A DNA stretch of 60,000 nt, taken from assembly GCF_910592395.1 (NCBI RefSeq), contig NC_088318.1, positions 622,001 through 682,000 on the forward strand, given 5' to 3'. This document shows positions 38,001 to 50,400 of the stretch, one piece after another. Under the pieces are notes generated by a model. That model did not search any database and was not told the DNA's origin. It worked only from the letters and a program-made list of their open reading frames with translations. A program made the position numbers and the translations under genes. This stretch comes from Lineus longissimus (Eukaryota > Nemertea > Pilidiophora > Heteronemertea > Lineidae). Every line of letters begins with the position of its first letter. The first letter of the stretch is position 1.

Positions 38001-41000
38001 CAGTCATTTGTAATGTATCTCCTGTTTAAGTGGAATGCAGTAGATCAGTATCATGTCTCCCTATTGTATTTTGACAAAAGAAACCCATCAAACAACTGCG
38101 CCCTCGGATGAAGCCCGTGTACCGAGGCCTACTACTGACTGTACAACTTTTTCCTTGATGTGAAGTATGAGCGCCTATGTGCGTACCCATGGCATTGACA
38201 TCCAGGTCCATTCTGATCTTGACAAAGTCATGATATTTTGATTACCGATGATACGAACTACCTTGAGAACACAGGCGAACCATTCCACTTGGCAATAAAA
38301 CTGAGGCAAAGATTGCTGATGTAAGAGTTCTCATTGAAAGCAGTAAGTTATTCTAAATACATGTAGTCAATTGGTTTGAAACTTGCTGATTGAAAACTTC
38401 CTGACTTGCCGATCGAAAGGTATTGTATTTAGATCCACGGTTCACAGGACAGTGTGTCGGCCAGCTAGACTGGGTCAGTTACGAGTGGCATTTACTCCTG
38501 ATCAAACTGTCGTTTCGCTCTTTTTCACTTTGAATCATAGTGCAGAAGGAGCTTTGGTGTTTTTGTAAGGAAATCTAAGATGATACCAACGTCTTGATGG
38601 GTTAAGCTGTCGGGTAAAATTAAATAACTTGCGGCGTCATCACTATAATCACCACTGGCAGTGCTTTGATGGATGAGGCTGCCAATGCATTATTCATGGT
38701 TAGTTAAGGTGTAACTGTAACATTCTATCAAAAACTACTGGCAAAAGAAAAAAGGTAAATCCGATAATGTGGTATGGATTTGAAAAAAGTTCAGATGCTT
38801 TTATTACGATCTGTGATATGGCAGCTTTTCAAAACTACATACTACATACGTTCATATACGATTTCCAAAATATGCTAGAGGCGGTTGCTTCGAAGTGAAT
38901 TGGCTCTCCCTGGTGGTTACAATTGCGTGTCTACAACGGTGACAAGATTCTGTTTTTGTTTGGGAGTGTCTGCCAAAAACAGTTAGAAAGGTAGATGCAA
39001 TCAGAATCCATGCATTGAACCCTGAACTCCATCAACCTACTGATTTTACCAGTTTCGTAAATGGAACGATTCTGCTTCATTGCAGCTGTGCACCTCACAC
39101 GTTTAGTTTTTATATGGTGAAATCTCTGTGCTAAGCGACTTTGTATCCCCTACTGGACTGCGATATCATGTTAAACAAAGATAAGCTGAACTTAGACTGC
39201 AATTTAAGAGTCAGATATGCGCAGAAATAACATAACAGTTTATTGTTGCAATCAAAGGATCATTACATTTATGTTCAATAGTTATATAGAAATGATGTCT
39301 ATTGACTTCTTTCCATTGAGACCGACTCTTTCTTGTTATGAAAACAAATTAATTAGCGAATAGTTTCCTCCCGAAAGAAATAGTTGACATAGATGTCGAA
39401 TTTGTCGTATTTCTCGGTTAATTGAAAAGCGTTGTCATATCCAACTCGATCGAGATTTGATTAACAAAGAGCACAATATCATGTCCTAAATATTTGGGCC
39501 ACAAACTTAGCATGACAGGTATCAAACCAGCATGCATCATAATACAGAGCATTATATGGAATACGGTTGGTGACCTCCTCCACATGTATTGCATTTAGTC
39601 AGCTCTTCTTGGTAGAAGCAAAAGACCAACAAGACAGGCCCTTCGTGTTGGTACTAATATCCGGTTTCCTTAGATGGCATTATTTCAATAGGCATTCTGA
39701 GGAAGCTAAAACATGACTTTAATATGTACATGTAGTTTAGTTTTCAGTGTAAATAAGTTCTCGCCAGAGTTATTTTTGTCGTAATCGTTACGGTGCACTT
39801 GGGTTGGACCAAAATATTGGAGCAGTCAGGAGACAGAATCACATTTCTGTGTTAAGTTTGAGGTGTTTCAGGATTGAAGGGAAGTTTTTAAAAGTGATCT
39901 TCTTGACACTTTATGGATCATATCACAAAATACTGCTCGGGTGGAAATGTCATTTCGCCCAAAACCTCGGCGAAGCCCCTCGGTTTTGGCCTGTAATTCA
40001 GCTCCATCCTTGCAGTGGTTCGTGAGACAACAATCCTTTTCAATTGGGCATCAATTCCTTATCACTGCTCAAAATAATGCCGACGCATACTATACTTTCA
40101 TTTATTATTCATCACTTTGTTTTGAAATGTGGGTAAATTGAAAACTTACCGTAGAATCGATAAGGAACGTTGCTCATGTGTAATCCCAGTAACACTACGA
40201 TCTCTGACGTCCTCACACAGACTTGCCTGACAGCAAATATGCCTATGTCAGGTTCGTAAATATATTCGATTGGGCCAGTGTGGGATGAATTAGTGTCAAA
40301 GAATGCTAAGGAAAACACCAACGAGCTGTAAGGATGACCCCTTCAGTCATCGAGAAGAATAGAATATTAGTGAGACACACCTCTCTATCAAGAACTTGTT
40401 TGATATCTACTGCTTTCCGCCTGCTTTTCATTGTGATTCCGTATAGGCTGTATGGTCTGGTGATTTTTTGGCTGGTTGTGTATGGGTTCGCCTCTTATTT
40501 TTACATAACTTCAAAATGTTACTTCACTGCTGCTGCTTGTAACTTTCGTTCACTGTATCAAAGCCAGAAAAGACGTTTGTTCGGAAGGTTGACAGCTATG
40601 AAGAAATTGCGTTACATGCGAAGGGTCATGATAGACTTATTGATAATCAACATGCGTGTGACGCAATCACCAACAGCGATATGTATGGATGCATGTTACT
40701 TGCTTCAGTGACAACAATTAGCAGCGCACCCTTGGGTGTTCTTAAAAAGAGGTTCGCCTTACTTATGTTAAGTGTGGTGACCTCGTTCGAAATATCGAGA
40801 TCAATAAGCCCTGTTTTCTTTCATGCTTGAATTCCTTTCAATGTATGTGTTTGACTGTTCCTATACAGCCACATTTACTATCATGTATTTGAACATGCAC
40901 TAGATCAGTCATCAGACTTTTTGTCCCACCCGCCTGAATAACGGTGCTTTAGATTTGAAGACAAGTGCAATTATTTAATATTTAGTTAAACTGCCGTTAA

Positions 41001-43075
41001 ACAGTATAGGGCAGGGGCGCAGACAGGCATAAGCCTGCTAAACGATTTCAATCGTGTCTCTCATCTATGTTGGCGGACAGATACCAAAATCTGCACTACT
41101 TCCCTACGCGACGCAAATGAAGTGGTCTGACACCGGCCTTCTGGTCGTGACTTTGTCCTCTAATGGCAAAAAATCGCTGCCGAGTGCCAAGGCATATCAT
41201 CTTGCATCAGGCTGATGCACTTTGAGAACCTCCACCTGTGGTCATGATGGTGACCAATGAGTGAATGTCACGCTAGCTATTCTAAGCCTGGTTTTATAGG
41301 TGGCTGGAGGCCAATTTGAGGTGAATGAAAATTATATGAATGACGATATTTTCAGAGTTATTCGCGTCCGCCTTGCTTAGAATTAAGCCAGGAATATGAC
41401 TTTACTGATATCGATTATAGGCATTCCATATGACTTCAGAAATGCTAAAAGTGTAATCCTGTACTGTAATCTTGGCAGACAAACTTAAATCCACATTACA
41501 CAATGAAATTTTTGAAGTCAAGGTAAATCGTTCAAAAAACATAACGTCACCAATACCTTTGTTCAAAACCAATAAACAAGGTGATCTTCCCTTAGATCCA
41601 ATAGCTTTTCCCTGTTTTCTTTCATCTTTGGGACCCTGGGATATGGACGCCTTCATTACCTGATAATAGTTTCGAACTTTGCTCCTATTTTATGTCGAAC
41701 GCCCACAACATGTCCAAGATCATTTTCACTTTTTCCTTTCAATTTTGTGAGTTTTTATAGAAGGATGGGTGTTTGAAGAATTAACCGCCTATTATCTTTT
41801 AAATAAATAATGTCATTGACAGTTTATATCGCACCGATATTCTCATATTACTCTGTAGAAGTTAACAATGAAATTTTGAAAGCCTGACTGACGAAACGAT
41901 ACTTTTGGAATTGAGCATTCAGGTTAGATGATAGAGGCTAACAATTTAGTGTCCATTTAGCATTTTGTAGTTTTTCTCATAGGTCTTTTCCTTAACACCT
42001 GATTTGGATGGCTCGGAATCAGCCGAGCCTAGCATGTTGAACAGCATATGCAGCGCAAGCATAAAGGTGATTCCCTCCAATCTTTTTTTCCCTTAGCTTA
42101 TTTCCCACCAAATTAATATTGGCCCATCTAACCCTCAGCTGTGATTCCTCACAAGCTCAGGAGACCAATAACCCACTTACCATTACATACAGAGGTTTTA
42201 CTTATTCATCACATCCAGGGGTACCGCGACTTCGTTAGGTGTTTCCAAACACGTTTTAGACTCATAATACTAAAATATGACATGAATACAGAAGTTAACA
42301 GTACATTAGCCTTTTGCAGTGCGAGACGACGATGTCATTAAGAAAAAGCTACCCCATTTCAATTTGCTTCAAAAGTGAACAAAACCCACCTTTAACCTAT
42401 TAGGATGGGAAATTGCCTTGCTGTTCAAGATTGATTATATGAAAAAGAAGGTATAAAAAAACACCATTAATTACATTATCTTTTAGTTGAAAAAAGTAGT
42501 ATTATTACATACTTTCTTCAAAAATACTAATCCCATCTATTTCACCTGCCTATTACGCATGACTTGTGCGAACTGTTATAACGAATATCTCGTGTATCAA
42601 TCTTACGTTTGTTCGGTTTCTCTCATTGGTAATATCTTTGTCTGCATTTTTTCCACTACACTTGCTAGCTCTTGGAGTAGGCACGTAAGAGGAAGCTTTG
42701 AGGGAGCGTAGATAAGCGCCCGATGTGTGCCCGGAAGGTTGTGGGCTGGAGGCTGGGTCAGCCATTTTGGTACTTTCAGATGGCTTTAAGTTGATGAGTG
42801 TAGCATAGAATAGACGCAACTAGTTTTCGACAGCAATGTTTCTGGAATAGGTTTGGGAATGTACGCTTAGTTGTACGAAGTGGAGAAAAAAAAATCGGAT
42901 GAAATGAACTGTTTTGTCGGAACTTTGTCGAAAAGCTATGGTCTGGAAATTGGTGAGTGCAGACAGAGATGCTTAGTTGGTTTAGTACCAGGTGTTGGGT
43001 TTAACAATTGTTAACAGAAGACACCCTTTAGTGAAAACTGTATTTGAAGAGCTCAAGTGGGCATCCCTCTTTCAG
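32050..43075. other. Long stretch without a firm gene
   Basis: No tandem repeat, RNA gene or well-bounded exon was recognised over 11 kb. Three stretches read as somewhat protein-like: 35378-35551 plus (polar, with an EGKERTRE end), 37272-37048 minus, and 40334-40711 plus (hydrophobic, possibly membrane-spanning). None has a good acceptor and donor pair, and frames of these lengths are expected by chance. Confidence 0.4.
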
Positions 43076-43300
43076 GGGTTTAGGGGTACATGCTTTGGTT
43101 AGTTGGGAATCTTATTGTGTTTTAAGTTTTGAAAAGATACCGGCAAGACTTCAAGCATATCATGATTCCAAATGTATCGACTATCCAGATGTCATGATAC
43201 TGGAGGCCGTCCGTGTATTGGCCCTAAACCAGTTCAATCATGGTTCGAAAACCGGGATATGTACAAAAAAATTCGCAATGCACTTCTTGGTTAAACTCGG
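43076..43300 (+). CDS. Candidate internal exon, unknown protein
   Basis: A strong acceptor (GGCATCCCTCTTTCAG) and donor (CTCGG|GTGAGA) bound 225 nt, open in one frame with phase 2 at both ends, so it could be skipped without frame loss. It encodes about 74 residues, including VSWESYCVLSFEKIPARLQA and DYPDVMILEAVRVLALNQF. No neighbouring exon was found and the family is not recognised. Confidence 0.3.
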
Positions 43301-45431
43301 GTGAGAATTATTATTTCGCATTTTCCATCCTTGGTCGTTGTTATAACGAACCACCTCAAACCGAAGTTTGCACCCCATCAATAATGCATGTATCATTGCT
43401 GCCCGAGGCTCTCACAGAGATTACTCACTGCTTACAACTATAAAGCTACGGCCACAGAAGATACGATGCAAGAACAGAATGATACATACAGCGTGATCAA
43501 ATCCGTCGCCTATGTCGTTATTTTACTAAGGAAAAAATAACAATTTGAGTAACATTCAAACTTATTTTCTGAAAACTGTTATAAAGAAAATAGAGCTGAA
43601 AAAAACTTTAAAAAGTAACTACTACTTCTTCGTTTTTACTCAGTCATCCTTTATAAGCGACTCATAAGGTTTATGTGGGGAGATAAAGATAGTAATAATC
43701 GAGGAGGTCATGGCTTCGAATCTTTGAACATTTACCGCTGCTTCGTCTCTGTTTATACATGTACTTGGACAAGCCACCTGGTCCTTATAACTCTCTCTAG
43801 TGGTATAAATGGCTGTAATCTGCAGACTATCAGGTTGATCTAATGAGTGCCAGGAACCTGTCAAGGGCAGTCATTCCTAACTTGCTTAATGCTACAGCAT
43901 CCGGGACCATCCTCTGTCTATATGGCCGTTCAGTGGCTAGGGCAATGGCCCAAGAGACGTTAACCTTATGAGGCTAACACAATTCGCCTGTTTTCATATC
44001 CAATGAAACTACTTTTCATGGATGATATAACTTTATCGCCATAAATGTACAATGATTGATGGTTCGGCTGCTTTATACTGATCTAGTGAATAGACATTTG
44101 ACATTGATCAGGCCGAGCTGGCATACCCCCCCCCCCTTCCCAGAACAAACATTTTGCGCTGGCCGAAGTAAAATAATTACAACATTCCTGAGTACACTCT
44201 CACGTTGAGGTAGCGAGCTAGAAGCCAGCGAATCTTCTTGGGAACGATTTCCCGTAACGTTCGGCTTTCGGTCAGATCTTTGGCTTTGGCTTAAAATATC
44301 TCATTTTCCGAATCATCCCCAGACTATACCACAAATCAATCGCATTTGAGTTGGCTAACTTGGTGGAATAGATGTATAAGTGGTGATATGATATCGTGTT
44401 CTTGATTCAAAGGGGAAAGACAAAGCTGTAGCTCCCGGTAGTCCATTACTGCTCGGATGCTAAGAGTCACTCGACGGAGAATAAGGAGACTAAACTATAT
44501 TATGCGGCTCGTTCATCTCGAGTACACGCTGTGGCTTAGGAAGGCGATTATTGCTACTTCTTGTCTAAGATTGCGTTTGGTGCGTCTTGTAAGTGTAGAC
44601 CTGTCAGATTTATCAATATCGACATTGTTATCACGACAAGTCCTTTTAGGAGTGCCGTTTTTTCAATCATCAGGCGTCTGCCGTTTATGTATGAAAGTAC
44701 ATCAAAAATGTTTTTCGAATGGTTGGCATTTCGCTGCCTGCTATTTCTTGAAAGGCGAACCTCTCGTTGTCATATCATCCTATTGGCAATTTCCCTTCCT
44801 GAGTAACATTGCTCCCATCCTTCGCCCTTCTCAAGTCATTCCCTTCAATTGTTATATTAACCTACCCTTCAATATTTTCAGAGGCGATAGCATATTAAAC
44901 CGTTGGAACCCTTACATTCCCCAATGTCGCTCGATGCAAATCTTTCTCCTTTGCACAGATAATTTATAACAGCAACTTAACCAGACCTGTGCAATTCAGA
45001 TGAACTAAATTTGCATTGCTTAAACCACGCATCCTTGAATACAGAAGTTTGCAGATTTCACGCTGTTCTAGAAGGATGCTACGATGCTTCAACTGCACAC
45101 TAACCTGATAAGGAGGATGCCTTTGAAGTCAAGAGGTGTATTCAACCCTTGAGACATTGGAAAAAGTCACTTGCCTCTTCCTTCAGGTTTGATCTTAGCG
45201 CTTTTATTGGCAATGCGCTGATTACAATGGACAAGTAGGTTAGCTCTAATGAATCTGCGGTGAAGAAGGTAAGACAAGGGGCTCGTAGGTGTGAAAATTG
45301 GCTTCCCCTGGTGATCTTGTTGTGGTAAACATAATGATAAATAGGAGGCACACTTAAGGTTGTCAAAGACTGAAAATCAACCTCAGATGAGACGTGGCCT
45401 GGTAAAAGTGGTTACTTTTAAACGCTTAATT
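43301..45431. other. Non-coding, C11 run at 44126-44136
   Basis: A 170-codon plus-strand frame (44457-44969) is the longest here. It resembles no family and has other open frames over it, so it is taken as chance. Confidence 0.4.
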
Positions 45432-45676
45432 CTAATAGGACTCTCAGAATGTTGGGTCGCAGTGTTCTAATAGGACTCACAGAATGTTGGGTCACAGTGT
45501 TATAATAGAACTCTCAGAATGTTGGGTCACAGTGTTCTAATAGGACTCTCAGAATGGTGGGTCACAGTGTTCCAATAGGACTCACAGAATGTTGGGTCAC
45601 AGTGTTCTAATAGGACTCACAGAATGTCGGGTCACAGTGTTATAATAGGACTCACAGAATGTTGGGTCACAGTGTT
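45432..45676. repeat. 35-bp tandem repeat, seven copies
   Basis: The unit is CTAATAGGACTCACAGAATG followed by TTGGGTCACAGTGTT. Seven units fit exactly (45432, 45467, 45502, 45537, 45572, 45607, 45642), then a truncated CTAATATGATG. Copies differ at a few sites (CTCTCAG or CTCACAG; GTCGCAG in the first). Confidence 0.95.
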
Positions 45677-45799
45677 CTAATATGATGTGAATATCATCTG
45701 TATGCCTGACTTTCATCACGTATCTACAGGTGGATGACTAGGCCCTGGTTCAGCCAGCTCCTGCTGATCCTTATACCGCAACTGACAAAGACATGTAAT
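45677..45799. other. Spacer between the two tandem arrays
   Basis: This is 123 bp of single-copy sequence with no evident relation to either repeat unit. Confidence 0.6.
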
Positions 45800-47423
45800 A
45801 CAAGCCATAACCCCCGTTCTGCCTTGCTACAATGCAAGCCGCTTCCTCACTCCCTCTACAAGCCATAACCCCCGTTCTGCCTTGCTACAATGCAAACCGC
45901 TTCCTCACCCCCTCTACAAGCCATAACCCCCGTTCTGCCTTGCTACAATGCAAGCCGCTTCCTCACTCCCTCTACAAGCCATAACCCCCGTTCTGCCTTG
46001 CTACAATGCAAGCCGCTTCCTCACTCCCTCTACAAGCCATAACCCCCGTTCTGCCTTGCTACAATGCAAACCGCTTCCTCACTCCCTCTACCAGCCATAA
46101 CCCCCGTTCTGCCTTGCTACAATGCAAGCCGCTTCCTCACTCCCTCTACAAGCCATAACCCCCGTTCTGCCTTGCTACAATGCAAGCCGCTTCCTCACTC
46201 CCTCTACAAGCCATAACCCCCGTTCTGCCTTGCTACAATGCAAGCCGCTTCCTCACTCCCTCTACAAGCCATAACCCCCGTTCTGCCTTGCTACAATGCA
46301 AGCCGCTTCCTCACTCCCTCTACAAGCCATAACCCCCGTTCTGCCTTGCTACAATGCAAGCCGCTTCCTCACTCCCTCTACAAGCCATAACCCCCGTTCT
46401 GCCTTGCTACAATGCAAGCCGCTTCCTCACTCCCTCTACAAGCCATAACCCCCGTTCTTGCTTGCTACAATGCAAGCCGCTTCCTCACTCCCTCTACAAG
46501 CCATAACCCCCGTTCTGCCTTGCTAGAATGCAAGCCGCTTCCTCACTCCCTCTACAAGCCATAACCCCCGTTCTGTTTTGCTACAATGCAAGCCGCTTCC
46601 TCACTCCCTCTACAAGCCATAACCCCCGTTCTGCCTTGCTAGAATGCAAGCCGCTTCCTCACTCCCTCTACAAGCCATAACCCCCGTTCTGCCTTGCTAG
46701 AATGCAAGCCGCTTCCTCACTCCCTCTACAAGCCATAACCCACGTTCTGCCTTGCTACAATGCAAGCCGCTTCCTCACTCCCTCTACAAGCCATAACCCC
46801 CGTTCTGCCTTGCTACAATGCAAGCCGCTTCCTCACCCCCTCTACAAGCCATAACCCCCGTTCTGCCTTGCTACAATGCAAGCCGCTTCCTCACTCCCTC
46901 TACAAGCCATAACCCACGTTCTGCCTTGCTACAATGCAAGCTGCTTCCTCACTCCCTCTACAAGCCATAACCCCCGTTCTGCCTTGCTACAATGCAAGCC
47001 GCTTCCTCACCCCCTCTACAAGCCATAACCCCCGTTCTGCCTTGCTACAATGCAAGCCGCTTCCTCACCCCCTCTACAAGCCATAACCCCCGTTCTGCCT
47101 TGCTACAATGCAAGCCGCTTCCTCACTCCCTCTACAAGCCATAACCCCCGTTCTGCCTTGCTACAATGCAAGCCGCTTCCTCACTCCCTCTACAAGCCAT
47201 AACCCACGTTCTGCCTTGCTACAATGTAAGCCGCTTCCTCACTCCCTCTACAAGCCATAACCCACGTTCTGCCTTGCTACAATGCAAGCCGCTTCCTCAC
47301 TCCCTCTACAAGCCATAACCCACGTTCTGCCTTGCTACAATGTAAGCCGCTTCCTCACTCCCTCTACAAGCCATAACCCACGTTCTGCCTTGCTACAATG
47401 CAAGCGGCTTCCTCACTCCCTCT
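45800..47423. repeat. 58-bp minisatellite, 28 copies
   Basis: The unit is ACAAGCCATAACCCCCGTTC, then TGCCTTGCTACAATGCAAGC, then CGCTTCCTCACTCCCTCT. 1624 bp divides exactly into 28 units, followed by a stub ACAAGCA. Copies are nearly identical, which points to recent expansion. Recurrent variants are CCCACG for CCCCCG, TGTAAG for TGCAAG and CACCCCCTCT for CACTCCCTCT. Each unit holds a small inverted repeat CTTGC-TACAAT-GCAAG. 58 is not a multiple of three and no frame runs through, so it is not a coding repeat. The plus strand is C-rich and G-poor throughout. Confidence 0.97.
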
Positions 47424-50400
47424 ACAAGCAAAGACATTTACTTTTGGTCAAGGAAGGGTTAACCTTGACATTTCCTTAATGAACTGATGCCGCGGCCTCA
47501 ACAAATTCCTTTCAGGCGTCCAACAAATGCCTCCACGTTTATCTCCCAACATCCTTTCACCAAAACGCGCAAAAAGAAGGAGGTAGTATTGTTTACGACC
47601 AACTGACCTTTTAGCCCACTTTGAAGCCCCTCCGAAAGGCCCGCCACAACAATGAATCTTACAACTTAGCCAACACCATTACCCGATTGCCATTTCTTTT
47701 ACGCAAGCCACAACTTCAAAGTTTGAAGAAGTGTTTTTATGCTTACGTCAAGCCCAGATTCAGTGCAAGGATAGACTTTCACGTGCGACAGAGTGCGCGG
47801 AATTCATCAGCCCAGTAGTAAAAGCACAGGTTTTGCCTTGAACAAGAAAATCCCAGGGTAGGGTCTCTGCCATTCACCATGGCTTTGTCAGCCCATGGAT
47901 TAACTCGAGATAAAAGTGTTATGTTCGAGGTCGAAATGGAAAAAAGTGCAGTTGTAAATACAGTGGAATCCCGGTCGGCGACCACCCCGCTAACTTTCGT
48001 AGACGGAAAGGCAACAACATTTTTTGATTTGCTGTGGCTGTAGGGAAGAAGCAGCAAACTGAGTGATATCGCAACTCCTCGAAACTGGTCGTTCGCATCC
48101 ATATGCAGTGAGCGTTTTGTCGAGTCAACTGTCGTTATTACCCCTGACTGACACATAACTTCAACTGGCAGACAGTTAGGTTAATTAGGAATGTCTAGTC
48201 TGTACAGTACGAGGAGAGCTGCCGCATTGCCGATCGAAGGTGGTTTATGGGCATATCCTGTGTTTTTATAAGCTCGCCTGTGGGAAGTTTTTACGATACC
48301 TTGGCGTCCGCCGTCCGTCATAGCGAAACAAGTTTCGTAGATAGCTGAAATTTCGCATAATGGCAGCCTTGCTATTCAGATGGATTCTTTTGCCATTTTG
48401 GGGCCAACGTTTTTTGCTTGACAAAACATTCGAGGTGGGTGTATTTGATGAGGCTGCATGACTTGTCACGCGGGTTTGTGGAATTCATTTGCCACAAAGT
48501 TATATAGACACGTGGCGAACTTAGGTAAATAGAATTTACGTTGACTTGTGTTCGTGTTAATTCAATCAATGTAAGAACTGATAGAATCAGTAAGAGTTTC
48601 TGACAAGCTATTGATTTCACATGCCGTAGACCAATATTCTAATTTTTAACAAATGAAAGTCGTATCGTTCGCTTAACATGGAAAATGAACTACACCAATC
48701 ATTCGACTTTCCCGAGTTATTCTCCATTTCCCCAGGCCAGTGCATTAGATTAATGAAACCGGCTGGTTAAGAATTCATACCGCGGGAAAAATGTCCAGTA
48801 AATGTGAATTTTTGCCTCAGACACGATGATTGTTTTCACCGGCGTTAAATTTTCCCTTGTGGCATACTGTTTTAAACGAAAAAGATATGCAGTGTTCTCC
48901 TGTTGGTCCTAAGAGCAAGTTCAGCCGACGTTTTTTTAACCTTTCGATGATATCGCCAGTTCTTTTGAAGGTTTGAATTGAAAAACGTTCAATCCAGTAG
49001 ATCAGAACTGGTCGTTGAGTATATTTGTCAAAGAAGTTTTAAGAGTTTGAGGTGTAAAAGCAAAAATGAAATAAAAATGATGCCATAACTAGAATTAGAC
49101 TGGTGAACTCCGCTTATTGCGCCACAACGCTATGTATTAAAATAACAATAGAATTTAAATCTTGAAAATGGAGTCGGATTTTGAAATAGGCATCGCTTTT
49201 CTGCTTTCATAGACGTTGTAGGTATGGCCTTCAGGCAATTTTTGTTGAATTTGTTTCATACATACAAATACCAATAGAATGTGTCTCTTCCTCAGCACTT
49301 CTAACCGAGTAAGTAGCTCTCCATAGTTTGGGAATATTTCGTCTCAAGTAGCCTTAGTATGCACCATACCTTGCTGACTCTGACAGAAGTATCTTGACAA
49401 ATTGCAGGAATGCGTCAAACCCGTCAGAGCCAGTCGAATTTAATCAATTTTTCAACCAAATCATTTCGTTCTGTATGGTATTAATGGCTAGACTAGCATG
49501 GCGCTTTGAAAGAGATGGTGAAGTTGGCGCTGGGTTATATCTGACCGTATTCACCTATTGCATTTGTTTCAAATGGATCGATTTCATTTGTCTACTGTAA
49601 GTGATGGCATTGCCTGGGTAATGAAGAATTACCGTTGACTGAAAGAGCTATTCTCTCGATCCTCTCCGTTCACTGGCACTATGCGTAATTGGCTTTGCAA
49701 TTGATATCGGTTTTTGGATCACCAGGTGTGGTCCACTTGATAGTAATTAATAGTTGATGATTTGGTGAATGATTCTTCAATGATGCCTAATAGGGGACTC
49801 AAATTGATGACAAAGGCAGCATTCACCAAGAGCTACTTAATGCATTGGTAGTTGTAGTATTTCTATGAAAGTTGTAAAGTCGTAGTTTCTACCATTTCAA
49901 TGGTCTCATTGTGTAAATGCTTGGATACATGCGATATGTGTATGAATATCATTCCATGACCCCTTCTGGTCGACATCACTTTGCAAATATAGCGTAGTTG
50001 TCATGTATGAGTGTCACGGTCGGAATCCAAGTACAGATTGACACATGTTGTTGATAAATGTTGTATTCGAAAATATCGATGGTTCAAATTGTGAATGAGA
50101 TTGTGCACATGATTGTGTGACGAAGTGATGTGTTAATATTCCGTCATGGCGAAGTCACTTCCGGTATCTTCTAGAGTGTATTATAAAACGTTACACGAGG
50201 TACACGTAGTAACGCATGTACTCCATGGAGTATCTTGTGCATTAAGAATAGATGTTGCGATGTACAGAAGGCAAGAAACGTTGTCTCAGTCATCGGATTA
50301 CTTTCCTTGTCCCCAGGGTTGTTATCAATGGTGAAACTCTTTTGGGTAGAAACATAGAATGATGAAGATATCATAACAAGATTCAAGCAACAATGGGACT

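Noticed and set aside
40334-40711. 125-codon hydrophobic plus-strand frame, receptor-like at first sight
   Set aside because: The hydrophobic run comes from T-rich DNA. No conserved seven-helix motif is visible and there are no flanking splice sites.
44457-44969. 170-codon plus-strand frame
   Set aside because: It resembles no family, another frame is open over it and no splice or polyadenylation signals fit. About one frame of this length is expected by chance in 60 kb of such DNA.
45800-47423. Regular repeats considered as a CRISPR array
   Set aside because: The units are contiguous with no unique spacers, and the window is from an animal genome; it is a minisatellite.
47960-48000. CAGTGGAATCCCGGTCGGCG resembling a pogo/Tigger-type element end
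   Set aside because: No matching inverted end or transposase remnant was seen nearby, so the resemblance is not enough to call an element.
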